In this document: piece by piece, positions 52,621 through 61,231 of the stretch | Numbering within the stretch: the first letter of the stretch is position 1 | Layout: each line of letters begins with the position of its first letter | Source of the DNA: Salana multivorans | GTDB taxonomy: Bacteria > Actinomycetota > Actinomycetes > Actinomycetales > Beutenbergiaceae | Length of the DNA: 64,000 bases | NCBI RefSeq assembly: GCF_003751805.1 | Contig: NZ_RKHQ01000001.1 | Coordinates: forward strand, 2,666,001-2,730,000 | Reading direction: 5' to 3' | Notes under the pieces: generated by a model | What the model saw: only the letters and a program-made list of their open reading frames with translations | What the model was told of the DNA's origin: nothing | Databases searched by the model: none | Program-made: the position numbers and the translations under genes

Positions 52621-53247
52621 ATGAACGAAGTGAGCGAGACGTACGGCGTCGAGGACGCCCACCTGGAGAAGGTCAAGGCGAACGTCAGGGACGAGCTGGA
52701 GATGCTCCGGTCCATCGGCGACGAGGGGCTGCGCGAGCACGTCGTGCTCGCGTGGGCCGTCGCGCTGTGCTGGAACGGGTTCGAGGCGATCAACGACATG
52801 CCCGGCTCGGCCCGCCCCGGCGCCCCGGAGAAGGGGACGCAGGCGCAGCACATGGACGGGACGGCGCGGATCGCGGTCGGGATCAAGGGCGCGATCGAGG
52901 AGACGCTGTCGGACCGGATGCCGTTCGACGACGACATGCTCATCGCCAGCGCCCTGTGCCACGACCTGGGCAAGCCCGTCGAGTACTCGGTGGCGAACCG
53001 CGAGCGCTGGGCGAAGAACCGCGTCCTGTACGGGCGCCCGTCCGTCCGGCACCCCGCCTACGGCGCGCACGTCGCGCTCACGGTCGGCCTCCCGGAGGAG
53101 GTCATGCACGTCGCGGCCGCGCACGCGGTCGAGGGCAACTACGTCCAGCGCAGCCTGCTGGCCCACATCGTCCAGTACGCCGACGACGCCTACTGGTTCA
53201 CGATCGAGAACTGGGACGGCTGGGTCGACAGCGGTCTGCGGCTGTGA
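52621..53247 (+). CDS. HD-domain protein 1, six-ligand dinuclear-metal type
   Basis: The 208-residue protein sits between the permease and ATPase genes of the transporter. It has the metal pattern H77, H114-D115 (in CHDLGKP), H150, H168 and D188, which is the six-ligand layout of dinuclear HD proteins (MIOX, PhnZ, HD-GYP, YqeK) rather than the four-ligand phosphohydrolase. The N-terminal half has a conserved WNGFEAINDMPGSARPGAP stretch shared with its paralogue at 55194-55811. No membrane segment or signal is present. The enzyme could be a metal-dependent phosphohydrolase or a di-iron oxygenase acting on the transported compound. The sequence does not decide which. AGGGAA is a modest ribosome binding site. 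Confidence 0.8.
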   Translation: MNEVSETYGVEDAHLEKVKANVRDELEMLRSIGDEGLREHVVLAWAVALCWNGFEAINDMPGSARPGAPEKGTQAQHMDGTARIAVGIKGAIEETLSDRMPFDDDMLIASALCHDLGKPVEYSVANRERWAKNRVLYGRPSVRHPAYGAHVALTVGLPEEVMHVAAAHAVEGNYVQRSLLAHIVQYADDAYWFTIENWDGWVDSGLRL

Positions 53248-53326
53248 CGTCCCGACGTCCGGCCGGCGGCACGACGAGGTGAACGAGAGAGCGCGCGAGG
53301 ACGCGGGCATGGAAGGAGGTGGGGAC

Positions 53327-54310
53327 ATGAGCGTCACGACGACCGAACCGGTTCTCGACGTGCGCGGGCTGAAGGTCGAGTTCCGCGGGCTGCGTCAGTC
53401 CCTGTACGCCGTCAACGGCGTCGACCTGCAGATCGGACGGGGGCAGTCCCTCGGCCTGGTCGGCGAGTCCGGCTGCGGCAAGTCGACCGCGGTCCGGGCG
53501 ATGCTGGGCCTGATCCGGCCGCCGGGCGTCATCACGGGCGGCGAGTCGGAGTTCCAGGGCCGCGACCTCGTCGCGCTGACCCCGGGCCGGCGCCGCCGGG
53601 TGCTCGGCAAGGACATCGGCTTCATCACGCAGAACCCGTTCCGGGTGCTCAACCCGGTGCTGTCGGTCTACCAGCAGTTCCGCCGGATGCTGCGGGCGCA
53701 CGGGCTGCGCCTGTCGAAGACGGAGAGCTGGGACCTCGCCTCACGGGCGCTGCTCGACGTCGGGCTGCGCGACCCCGAGCGGGTGCTGTCCGGGTACGCG
53801 CACCAGCTCTCGGGCGGGATGGCGCAGCGGGTGTGCATCGCGATGTCGACGCTGCTGGAGCCCGAGCTCGTCATCGCGGACGAGCCGACGACGGCGCTCG
53901 ACGTCACGGTCCAGCAGGAGATCCTCGACCTGCTGCGGGAGCGGACCTCCCGCGGGGCGACGATCATCGTGACGCACGACCTCTCGGTCGTCGCCCAGTA
54001 CTGCGACCGCGTCGCCGTCATGTACGCCGGCGTCATCGTGGAGCAGGGCACGACGTTCGACGTGTTCACCAACCCCACCCACCCGTACACGAAGGCGCTC
54101 CTCGCGTCGGTGCCGCGCCGCGGCGCGGAGCTGTACGAGCTCGGCGGGGCCGTCGAGAGCCTGTTCGCCCCGCCGACGCACTGCACGTTCGCGAACCGGT
54201 GCGCGTTCGCGCGGGAGGTGTGCCGCCGCGAGGTGCCGCGGCTCGAGCCGATCGGCGTCTCCGACCACCGGCGCGCCTGCTTCGTCCCCGTCGAGGAGGT
54301 CGTCGCATGA
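53327..54310 (+). CDS. ABC transporter ATPase, DppD/OppD type
   Basis: The 327-residue ATPase has Walker A GESGCGKST (about 46-54), the signature LSGGMAQRV (about 165) and Walker B ELVIADEPTTALD. The C-terminal oligopeptide domain has HCTFANRCAFAREVCRREVP, with its conserved cysteines. I chose ATG 53327, with AAGGAGGTGGGG directly upstream, over two earlier in-frame starts (53279, 53309). It powers the transporter together with the next ATPase, with which it overlaps by 4 bases (ATGA). Confidence 0.95.
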   Translation: MSVTTTEPVLDVRGLKVEFRGLRQSLYAVNGVDLQIGRGQSLGLVGESGCGKSTAVRAMLGLIRPPGVITGGESEFQGRDLVALTPGRRRRVLGKDIGFITQNPFRVLNPVLSVYQQFRRMLRAHGLRLSKTESWDLASRALLDVGLRDPERVLSGYAHQLSGGMAQRVCIAMSTLLEPELVIADEPTTALDVTVQQEILDLLRERTSRGATIIVTHDLSVVAQYCDRVAVMYAGVIVEQGTTFDVFTNPTHPYTKALLASVPRRGAELYELGGAVESLFAPPTHCTFANRCAFAREVCRREVPRLEPIGVSDHRRACFVPVEEVVA

Positions 54311-55104
54311 CGGTCATGCTAGAGGCCCGCGACCTGTGCAAGACGTTCGTGGGACGCGGCGGCTCGCGGGTCGACGCCGTCCGCAACGTCCACCTGCGGC
54401 TGGAGGCGGGGCAGTCGATGGGGCTGGTCGGGGAGTCCGGCAGCGGCAAGTCGACGGTCGGGCGCCTGTGCCTCGGGCTCCTGGAGCCCACCTCGGGCAG
54501 CATCGTCTTCGAGGGGCGCGACCTCACGAGCGTGAGCGCGGCCGAGATGCGCCGGCTGCGCAGCCGGCTCCAGGTCGTCTTCCAGGAGCCGTTCGAGTCG
54601 CTCAACCCCCGGATGAGGGTCGGCGACGTCGTCGGGGAGCCGCTCGTGCTCCACGGCGGCGGGCGGCCGGCCCGCGTGCGCGAGAAGGTGCTCGCGATGC
54701 TCGAGCAGGTCGGGCTGCGCAAGGAGCTGGCCGACGACTACCCGGGCGACATGAGCGGTGGCCAGCAGCAGCGCGTGGGGATCGCCAGGGCGTTCATCAC
54801 GGACCCGACCCTCGTCGTCCTCGACGAGCCGACCTCCTCGCTCGACGTGTCCGTGCGCAGCCAGATCCTGCGGCTCCTGGAGCGGCTGCAGGAGGAGCGG
54901 CGGACGGCCTACCTGTTCATCTCCCACGACATCCACACGATCGAGTACCTGTGCTCGGACGTCGTCGTGATGCAGAACGGCGCGATCGTCGAGTCGGGAC
55001 CCGTCGAGCAGGTCCTGCGTGCGCCGGAGACGGCCTACACGCAGCGGCTCATGGGCTCGCGGCTGTCGTTCGACCCGCCCGAGCCCGGCCGCCGGACCAG
55101 ATGA
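54307..55104 (+). CDS. ABC transporter ATPase, DppF/OppF type
   Basis: The 265-residue ATPase has Walker A GESGSGKST (about 44-52), the signature MSGGQQQRVGIARA (about 153-166) and Walker B LVVLDEPTSSLD, followed by the switch His in FISHDIH. It is shorter than most OppF because it lacks the C-terminal cysteine domain. It completes a full SBP-permease-permease-ATPase-ATPase transporter. Its stop overlaps an upstream start option of the second HD gene. Confidence 0.95.
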   Translation: MTVMLEARDLCKTFVGRGGSRVDAVRNVHLRLEAGQSMGLVGESGSGKSTVGRLCLGLLEPTSGSIVFEGRDLTSVSAAEMRRLRSRLQVVFQEPFESLNPRMRVGDVVGEPLVLHGGGRPARVREKVLAMLEQVGLRKELADDYPGDMSGGQQQRVGIARAFITDPTLVVLDEPTSSLDVSVRSQILRLLERLQEERRTAYLFISHDIHTIEYLCSDVVVMQNGAIVESGPVEQVLRAPETAYTQRLMGSRLSFDPPEPGRRTR

Positions 55105-55193
55105 CGACCCCCACCCGCGACCCGGCGGGCGACCCAGCAGACCACCCGGCCGACGACCCGGCCGCCGACTCGGCAGACGAGAGGACCACCCCG

Positions 55194-55811
55194 ATGACCG
55201 ACCCGATCTACGACGTGCAGCTCCGCATCCCCGAGGACATCCGCGCCTCCATCCCCGTCTCGCTCCCGCTGGTCGAGGAGATCGAGGACGCCGACCTGCG
55301 CGAGCGGGTCATCGACGGCTGGGCGCTCTCGCTCGCCCTCAACGGCTGGACCCGGGTCGAGGAGCTGCCCGGCTCCGGCATGCCCGGCGCCCCGACGATC
55401 GGCGACCAGACCCACCACCTGCTCGGCGTCGCGCGGATCGCGCTCGGCATCGCCGAGGTGCTCCAGGAGACCGCGGGACAGCAGCTCTACGACCGCGACC
55501 TCATCATCGCGGCCGGGCTGTGCCACGACATCGGCAAGACCTACGAGTACAACCGCGAGCTGCGGGAGAAGTGGGCCGACGACCCGCGGGTGAGCGGGAA
55601 GCCGGCGCTGCGCCACCCGGCCTACGGCGCGCACATCGCCATGCTCGTCGGTCTGCCGGAGGAGATCGTCCACGTGGCGGGCAACCACTCCCCGGAGGGC
55701 CGGTACGTCGAGCGCAGCGCGCTCGCGACGCTCATCCACCACGCCGACGACGACTACTGGTTCATCCTCGAGTCGGCGCTCGGCTGGGAGCAGAAGGTGC
55801 CCCGTCTCTGA
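55194..55811 (+). CDS. HD-domain protein 2, six-ligand dinuclear-metal type
   Basis: The 205-residue protein is a paralogue of the one at 52621-53247. Its metal ligands are H74 (or H75), H111-D112 (in CHDIGKT), H147, H165 and D185, and it shares LNGWTRVEELPGSGMPGAP and RHPAYGAHIA with HD protein 1. I chose ATG 55194 because GAGAGG lies about 8 bases upstream and the length then equals the paralogue. ATG 55101, overlapping the ATPase stop, would add a 31-residue Asp/Pro-rich leader. The pair flanks the two ATPase genes, an arrangement I do not know from described transporters. Possible activities are as for protein 1, and two paralogues suggest a heteromer or successive steps. Confidence 0.8.
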   Translation: MTDPIYDVQLRIPEDIRASIPVSLPLVEEIEDADLRERVIDGWALSLALNGWTRVEELPGSGMPGAPTIGDQTHHLLGVARIALGIAEVLQETAGQQLYDRDLIIAAGLCHDIGKTYEYNRELREKWADDPRVSGKPALRHPAYGAHIAMLVGLPEEIVHVAGNHSPEGRYVERSALATLIHHADDDYWFILESALGWEQKVPRL

Positions 55812-55870
55812 CCGCCCCGCGGCCCCGTCGCGCGACCCCGTCGCGCCCGTGACCGATCGACCCCCGTCCC

Positions 55871-55876
55871 TAGGAT
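55871..55876 (+). promoter_or_regulatory. Possible -10 box for the gluconate segment
   Basis: TAGGAT lies 8 bases before the ATG at 55885, with GGAGAG between them. The HIBADH-gnd-gntK segment may therefore have its own promoter in addition to read-through from the transporter genes. Confidence 0.4.
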
Positions 55877-55884
55877 CAGGAGAG

Positions 55885-56859
55885 ATGGAACGTCACAGTG
55901 GACCCCGTCCGACGCGTGCCCCGAGCCACCCGGTGCGGGTCGGGGTGATCGGGATCGGCGTCATGGGCAGGCCGATGGCCCGCCACCTCATGACGCGGCT
56001 GCCCGAGGGCTCCGAGGTCGTCGTAACCGCGCTCCAGCGCGGCGCGGCAGCCGAGCTCGAGGCGATCGGCGTCCGGTGGGCCGACACGGCGCGCGAGCTC
56101 GCCGGCCTCGTCGACACGGTCGTCTACGTCGTCCCCGACATGCCGCAGGTCCGGGCGAGCCTCACCGGTCCTGACGGCCTGCTCGCGGGCGTCGGCGAGC
56201 GCCGCCTCGACGTCGTCATCAGCTCGACGACCTCCCCGACGGCGGTGCGCGCCCTCGCGAGCGAGCTGACCGAGGCGACCGACGGGCGCGTCCGCGTCGT
56301 CGACGCCCCGATCAGCGGCGGGCAGGAGGGCGCCGAGGCGGGCACGCTGTCGATCATGGTGGGCGGGCCGACGGACGCCGTCGACCGGGTGCTGCCCGTG
56401 CTCGCGGCCGCCGGGACCCCCGTCCACCTCGGCGCCGTCGGGGCTGGCCAGGTGGCGAAGGCGTGCAACCAGATCATCGTCGCGGCCGCCGTCGTCGCGA
56501 TGGCCGAGGCCGCGACGCTGGCCGAGCGCGCCGGCCTCGACGTCCTCGCCATGTTCGACCTGCTCGGGGGCGGCTATGCGGGCAGCCGCATCATGGAGGT
56601 CAAGAAGCACCGCTTCGCCGAGCACGACTACTCCCCGTCCGGGCCGGCCAGGTTCATGATCAAGGATCTCGGGGCTGCGCTCGAGGAGGCGGCGAGCACC
56701 GGCTCGCCCGTCCCGGTCACCACCCAGCTCCTGTCGATCTTCGAGGGCGTGACGGCCGCCGGGCTCGGCGACCTCGACACGTCCGTCGTCCAGCAGTACC
56801 TCGCCGGTGCCGGGGCCGCGTCGCCCGCCGCCGGACCCGACCCGAAGGAGACCCCGTGA
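55885..56859 (+). CDS. HIBADH-type (beta-hydroxyacid) dehydrogenase
   Basis: The 324-residue protein has the N-terminal NAD(P) motif GVIGIGVMGRPMARHL (about 18-33), the substrate loop DAPISGGQEGAEAGTLSIMVGG (about 141-162) and the catalytic Lys in GQVAKACNQIIVAA. This is the family of 3-hydroxyisobutyrate dehydrogenase, tartronate semialdehyde reductase and related sugar-acid dehydrogenases. In this setting a tartronate-semialdehyde-like or aldonate substrate is more likely than hydroxyisobutyrate. It is co-translated with gnd (GTGA overlap). GTG 55933 is an alternative start closer to the fold. Confidence 0.88.
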   Translation: MERHSGPRPTRAPSHPVRVGVIGIGVMGRPMARHLMTRLPEGSEVVVTALQRGAAAELEAIGVRWADTARELAGLVDTVVYVVPDMPQVRASLTGPDGLLAGVGERRLDVVISSTTSPTAVRALASELTEATDGRVRVVDAPISGGQEGAEAGTLSIMVGGPTDAVDRVLPVLAAAGTPVHLGAVGAGQVAKACNQIIVAAAVVAMAEAATLAERAGLDVLAMFDLLGGGYAGSRIMEVKKHRFAEHDYSPSGPARFMIKDLGAALEEAASTGSPVPVTTQLLSIFEGVTAAGLGDLDTSVVQQYLAGAGAASPAAGPDPKETP

Positions 56860-58358
56860 GCCCCGATGCCCCCGCCGTGACGTCCGGGCCGACGCCCGCC
56901 GGGCGCGGCCTCGCCGACATCGGCGTCGTCGGCCTCGCCGTCATGGGCTCCAACCTGGCCCGCAACCTCGCGCGCAACGGCTACACCGTCGCCGTCCACA
57001 ACCGCACGCCGGGCCGGACCCGCGAGCTCCTGGCTGCGCACGGCGACGAGGGAGCCTTCGTCGCGTGCGCGACCGTTCCCGACCTCGTCGCCAGCCTCGC
57101 GCGGCCGCGGACCGTGCTCGTCATGGTCAAGGCCGGCGACGCGACCGACGCCGTCGTCGAGGAGCTGGCGCGGCACCTGGAGCCGGGCGACATCGTCGTC
57201 GACGGCGGCAACGCGCACTTCCTGGACACCGCCCGGCGCGAGCGGGACCTCGCCGCCCGCGGGCTGCACCTCGTCGGCGCCGGCATCTCCGGCGGCGAGG
57301 AGGGGGCGCTCACCGGGCCGTCGATCATGCCCGGCGGCAGCGAGGAGGCGTACGCGACGCTCGGGCCGATGCTCGAGCGCATCTCCGCCCACGTCGACGG
57401 CGTCCCGTGCTGCACGCACATCGGCCCGGACGGCGCCGGGCACTACGTCAAGATGGTGCACAACGGCATCGAGTACGCGGACATGCAGCTCATCGCCGAG
57501 GCCTACGACGTGCTGCGCCAGGGGCTGGGGCTCTCGGCCCCCGAGATCGGCGAGGTCGTCGCGGGCTGGAGCACCGGCGACCTCGACTCCTACCTCGTCG
57601 AGATCACGGCGCAGGTGCTCGCCCATGTCGACGCCGAGACGGGGCGGCCGTTCGTCGACGTCGTCGCGGACGCGGCCGAGCAGAAGGGGACGGGCCGGTG
57701 GACGGTCCAGTCGGCTCTCGACCTCGGCGTGCCCGTCACCGGGATCGCCGAGGCGACGTTCGCGCGGGCCCTGTCCGGGTCGGCGCCGCAGCGGGCCGCG
57801 GCGCGAGAGGCCGGGCTGGCCGCCAGAACCGCCGGATGGGACGTGCCGGACACCCCGGAGGGCCGGGCGGCGTTCGTCGAGGACGTGCGCCGCGCCCTCT
57901 ACGCCTCGAAGGTCGTCGCCTACTCGCAGGGGTTCGACCAGCTCGCCGCGGCCTCGGCCGAGCACGGCTGGGACATCGACCGCGGCGCCTGCGCCCGGAT
58001 CTGGCGCGGCGGCTGCATCATCCGCGCCCGGTTCCTCGACCGGATCACGCAGGCCTACGAGCGCGACCCGGAGCTGGAGCTGCTCATCGCCGACCCGGTG
58101 TTCGCCGCGGCCGTCGGCGACGGCGTCGCGTCGTGGCGCCGCGTCGTCGCCCAGGCCACGCTCAACGGTGTCCCGGTGCCGGCGTTCGCCGCTTCGCTCG
58201 CCTACTACGACGGCGTCCGCGCGGCCTCGCTGCCGGCCAGCCTGATCCAGGCGCAGCGCGACCTGTTCGGCGCCCACACCTACCGGCGGACGGATCGTCC
58301 CGGGGTGTTCCACACCGAGTGGTCCGGTGACCGGTCCGAGACGCGGGTCGACGCGTGA
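56856..58358 (+). CDS. gnd: 6-phosphogluconate dehydrogenase, decarboxylating
   Basis: The 500-residue enzyme has the NADP site IGVVGLAVMGSNLARNLARNG with NRTPGRT after it (the Arg contacts the NADP phosphate), the 6-phosphogluconate loop GAGISGGEEGALTGPSIMPGG (about 141-161), and the catalytic Lys in HYVKMVHNGIEYADMQ (about 199). It oxidises and decarboxylates 6-phosphogluconate to ribulose 5-phosphate. It follows a HIBADH-type gene and precedes gntK, with 4-base overlaps on both sides, so it is a pathway-specific Gnd. GAAGGAG precedes the GTG start. Confidence 0.96.
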   Translation: MSPDAPAVTSGPTPAGRGLADIGVVGLAVMGSNLARNLARNGYTVAVHNRTPGRTRELLAAHGDEGAFVACATVPDLVASLARPRTVLVMVKAGDATDAVVEELARHLEPGDIVVDGGNAHFLDTARRERDLAARGLHLVGAGISGGEEGALTGPSIMPGGSEEAYATLGPMLERISAHVDGVPCCTHIGPDGAGHYVKMVHNGIEYADMQLIAEAYDVLRQGLGLSAPEIGEVVAGWSTGDLDSYLVEITAQVLAHVDAETGRPFVDVVADAAEQKGTGRWTVQSALDLGVPVTGIAEATFARALSGSAPQRAAAREAGLAARTAGWDVPDTPEGRAAFVEDVRRALYASKVVAYSQGFDQLAAASAEHGWDIDRGACARIWRGGCIIRARFLDRITQAYERDPELELLIADPVFAAAVGDGVASWRRVVAQATLNGVPVPAFAASLAYYDGVRAASLPASLIQAQRDLFGAHTYRRTDRPGVFHTEWSGDRSETRVDA

Positions 58359-58867
58359 GCCTCGCGGGTCGGCACGTCGTCGTCATGGGCGTGTCCGGGT
58401 GCGGCAAGTCGACGCTCGGCGCGCTGCTGGCGCGGCGCTACGGCGTCCCGTTCGCCGAGGGGGACGAGTTCCACAGCGACGCCAGCCGCGCGAAGATGGC
58501 CGCCGGCATCCCCCTGACGGACGAGGACCGCTGGCCGTGGCTGCATCGGCTGGCCGACTGGATGTCCGAGCGGGAGGGGAGCGGCAGCGTCGTGTCCTGC
58601 TCCGCGCTGCGGCGGGCGTACCGGGAGATCCTCGACTCGGCCGAGGGCGACGTGACGTTCGTCCACCTCGACGTGCCGGAGGAGGAGCTGGCCCGGCGGA
58701 TGAGCGCGCGGACCGGCCACTACATGCCACCGTCGCTGCTCGCGTCGCAGCTCGCGACGCTCGAGCCGCTGACGCCGGCCGAGGACGGGCACGTGCTCTC
58801 GGCGGCGAGCCCGGCGGCCGAGCTGGCCGACGAGGTCGCGGCACGGCTGGCGGCGCGCGACCGGTAG
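58355..58867 (+). CDS. gntK: Gluconokinase
   Basis: The 170-residue kinase has the P-loop GVSGCGKST (about 12-20), the GntK motif FAEGDEFHSDASRAKMAAGIPLTDEDRWPWL (about 33-63) in outline, and a lid region RMSARTGHYMPPSLLASQLATLEPL. It phosphorylates D-gluconate to 6-phosphogluconate. It is the last gene of the operon, overlapping gnd by 4 bases. With IdnD, IdnO and Gnd it completes an L-idonate-to-ribulose 5-phosphate route within the window. Confidence 0.96.
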   Translation: MSLAGRHVVVMGVSGCGKSTLGALLARRYGVPFAEGDEFHSDASRAKMAAGIPLTDEDRWPWLHRLADWMSEREGSGSVVSCSALRRAYREILDSAEGDVTFVHLDVPEEELARRMSARTGHYMPPSLLASQLATLEPLTPAEDGHVLSAASPAAELADEVAARLAARDR

Positions 58868-58973
58868 CGGGACCGCGCCGAGCCGCGTCGGACCAGGCAG
58901 CCGAGCGGGGCCGAGCCGTTCGCGCCCGGCCGAGCCGTGCTGTCCGGAGTCGGTCGCCCGTCCGTCCCGCGTC

Positions 58974-59000
58974 GGCGCCGGTCCGTCCCGGACCGGCGCC
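58974..59000. terminator. Bidirectional hairpin between gntK and pepO
   Basis: A perfect 12-bp stem (58974-58985 with 58989-59000) closes a TCC loop between the convergent stop codons of gntK and pepO. Confidence 0.65.
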
Positions 59001-59028
59001 CGATGGGGCCGGTCCGGGACGCTGGCGG

Positions 59029-61113
59029 CTACCAGATGCGGACGCGCTCGCTCGGGTCGAGCCACATGCCGTCGCCGGGCTGCACGTCGTAGACCTCGTA
59101 GAACTCGGGCAGGTTGCGGGGCACGCCGTTGCACCGGAACTCCGCGGGGGAGTGCGGGTCGATCGCGAGCAGGCGGCGCACCTCGGCGTCCCGGCCCTTC
59201 TCGCGCCACACGAGCCCCCAGCCCTCGAACAGCTCCCGCAGGCCGGCTCGCTCCACCTCGGGGTCGACGACCCCGTCCGGTGCCGCCGCAGCGAGCGCGA
59301 GCCGGTAGGCCTTGATCGCGATGCCGAGCCCGCCGAGGTCGCCGATGTTCTCACCGATCGTGAGGGCGCCGTTGACGTGGTCGGTGCGGTCCTCGGCCTC
59401 AGCGGCCTCGGCGGCCCCGTCGTCCGTCGCCTCGCCGGGCGACGTCGCGGTGCGGAGCTGGGTCGGGACGAAGGCGTCGTACTGGGCGATGAGCGCGGCC
59501 GTCCGCTTCTCGAACTCGGCCCGGTCCTCGTCGGTCCACCAGTTGACGAGTGCGCCGGTGCCGTCGAACTGGCTGCCCTGGTCGTCGAACCCGTGGCCGA
59601 TCTCGTGCCCGATGACCGCGCCGATGCCGCCGAAGTTCCCGGCGTCGGACCCGGCGGCGTTGAAGAACGGCGGCTGGAGGATGGCGGCGGGGAAGGCGAT
59701 CTCGTTGAGCAGCGGGTGGTAATAGGCGTTGACGGTCTGGGGCGTCATGTACCACTCGTCGCGGTCCACCGGCTTGCCCAGCTTGTCCAGCTCGAACTGC
59801 CACTCGTGGCGGGTGGCGGCGCGGTCCATCGCGACGAGGTCGCCGCTCACGCCGCTGAGGTCGAGCGCCGAGTAGTCGCGCCACCTCACCGGGTAGCCGA
59901 TCTTCGGGGTGAAGGCGTCCAGCTTCGCGAGCGCCTTCTGCCGGGTGGCCGGCGTCATCCACGGCAGGTCGGCGATCGAGACGCGGTAGGCCTCGACGAG
60001 GTGCTCGACCAGCTCGTCCATCCGCGCCTTGTGCTCCGGCGGGAAGTGGCGGTCGACGTAGATGCGCGCCACCGCGTCGCCCAGCGCGCCCTCGACGAAG
60101 GCGACGCCGCGCTTCCACCGCTCCCGCAGCTCCGGTGCGCCGGTGAGGGTGCGACCGTAGAAGTCGAAGTTCTCCTCGACGATCGCGGCCGTCAGGAACG
60201 GGGCGCGCGAGCGCACGACCCGCCAGGCGAGCCATGCCTGCCACGTCTCGAGCGGCTCCTGCGTCCAGGCGGCGGCGAACGTCTCCAGGAAGCTCGGCTC
60301 GCGCACGATGAGCCGGACGGGCAGCGCGTCGACGCCGCCCGTCAGCCCGAGGCCGTCGGCCCACGCGGCGAGGTCGAACCCGGGCAGCAGCTCCGCCAGC
60401 TCCTGCGCGGTGACGGGGTTGTGGGTCTCGACGGCGTCGCGGTCGCGCACGCGGTCCCAGTGGCCGCCGGCGAGCCGGGTCTCCAGGTCGAGCACGGTGC
60501 GCGCCCGGGCGTCCGCGTCCTCTCGGGACAGCCCGAGCGTGAGCGCGAGCTGACGGCCCAGGTGGGCGAGGTAGGCGTCGCGGACGGCGGCGTGCGCGTC
60601 CTCGCGGTAGTAGGCCTCGTCCGGCAGGCCGAGACCCGACTGCGTGAGGTAGAGCGCGTAGACGCCGGGTGCGTCGGCGTCGGGCTCGACGTACACCGCG
60701 ATCGCGCCGCCCACCCCGGTCGAGGCCAGCTCGCCCATGACGCGGGCCAGCTCGGTGCGGTCCGTCGCGGCCTCGACCGGGTCGAGGTCGGCGCGCAGCG
60801 GGGCGACGCCCGCGGCCTCGATCGCCTCGGTGTCCATGAACGCGGTGTAGAGCGCGGCGATCTTCGCCGTCTCGGCGGGGTCGACGCCGCCGCCCGGGCT
60901 CGCCGCGGCCTCCTCGATGATCGCGCGGACGTCCTTCTCCGCCTGCTCGGCGAGGCGGTGGAACTCGCCGTAGCGGGCCTTGTCGGCCGGGATCTCGAAC
61001 TCGGCGAGCCAGCGGCCGCTGAGGTGACGGAACAGGTCGTCCTGCGGGCGGACGGCGGCGTCGGAGCCCGAGGCGATGAGGTCGGCGTTGTGGGTGGGGC
61101 TTGGTGTGCTCAC
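59029..61113 (-). CDS. pepO: M13-family zinc endopeptidase (neprilysin/PepO type)
   Basis: The 694-residue protein has the M13 zinc site VIGHEIGHGFDDQGSQFD (HExxH at about 503) and the second motif ENIGDLGGL (third ligand Glu and Asp, at about 587), preceded by NAYYHPLLNEIAFPAAILQPPFF. It ends in the usual CxxW-less IW. It lacks a signal peptide, so this is a cytoplasmic PepO-type oligopeptidase. I chose the GTG at 61113 because TAGCAT lies exactly 7 bases upstream (a leaderless arrangement); a GTG at 61143 would place the box inside the gene. Confidence 0.95.
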   Translation of the reverse strand: MSTPSPTHNADLIASGSDAAVRPQDDLFRHLSGRWLAEFEIPADKARYGEFHRLAEQAEKDVRAIIEEAAASPGGGVDPAETAKIAALYTAFMDTEAIEAAGVAPLRADLDPVEAATDRTELARVMGELASTGVGGAIAVYVEPDADAPGVYALYLTQSGLGLPDEAYYREDAHAAVRDAYLAHLGRQLALTLGLSREDADARARTVLDLETRLAGGHWDRVRDRDAVETHNPVTAQELAELLPGFDLAAWADGLGLTGGVDALPVRLIVREPSFLETFAAAWTQEPLETWQAWLAWRVVRSRAPFLTAAIVEENFDFYGRTLTGAPELRERWKRGVAFVEGALGDAVARIYVDRHFPPEHKARMDELVEHLVEAYRVSIADLPWMTPATRQKALAKLDAFTPKIGYPVRWRDYSALDLSGVSGDLVAMDRAATRHEWQFELDKLGKPVDRDEWYMTPQTVNAYYHPLLNEIAFPAAILQPPFFNAAGSDAGNFGGIGAVIGHEIGHGFDDQGSQFDGTGALVNWWTDEDRAEFEKRTAALIAQYDAFVPTQLRTATSPGEATDDGAAEAAEAEDRTDHVNGALTIGENIGDLGGLGIAIKAYRLALAAAAPDGVVDPEVERAGLRELFEGWGLVWREKGRDAEVRRLLAIDPHSPAEFRCNGVPRNLPEFYEVYDVQPGDGMWLDPSERVRIW

Positions 61114-61120
61114 GACGTCG

Positions 61121-61126
61121 ATGCTA
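61121..61126 (-). promoter_or_regulatory. -10 box, leaderless start of pepO
   Basis: TAGCAT on the minus strand, 7 bases before the GTG at 61113. Confidence 0.5.
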
Positions 61127-61231
61127 GGCGAGCGGTCCGACACGGACGATCGGCGGAGCGCCGACGGGCTCCCTGGGCCAGCGAGGAGTATTCACTGGCC
61201 CCGGCCGGGCGCCGCGTGGTCGAATCGCCGC

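Noticed and set aside
55101-55193. Longer N-terminus for HD protein 2
   Set aside because: ATG 55101 overlaps the ATPase stop, but the added residues are a low-complexity Asp/Pro/Ala run, and ATG 55194 has a ribosome binding site and matches the paralogue's length.
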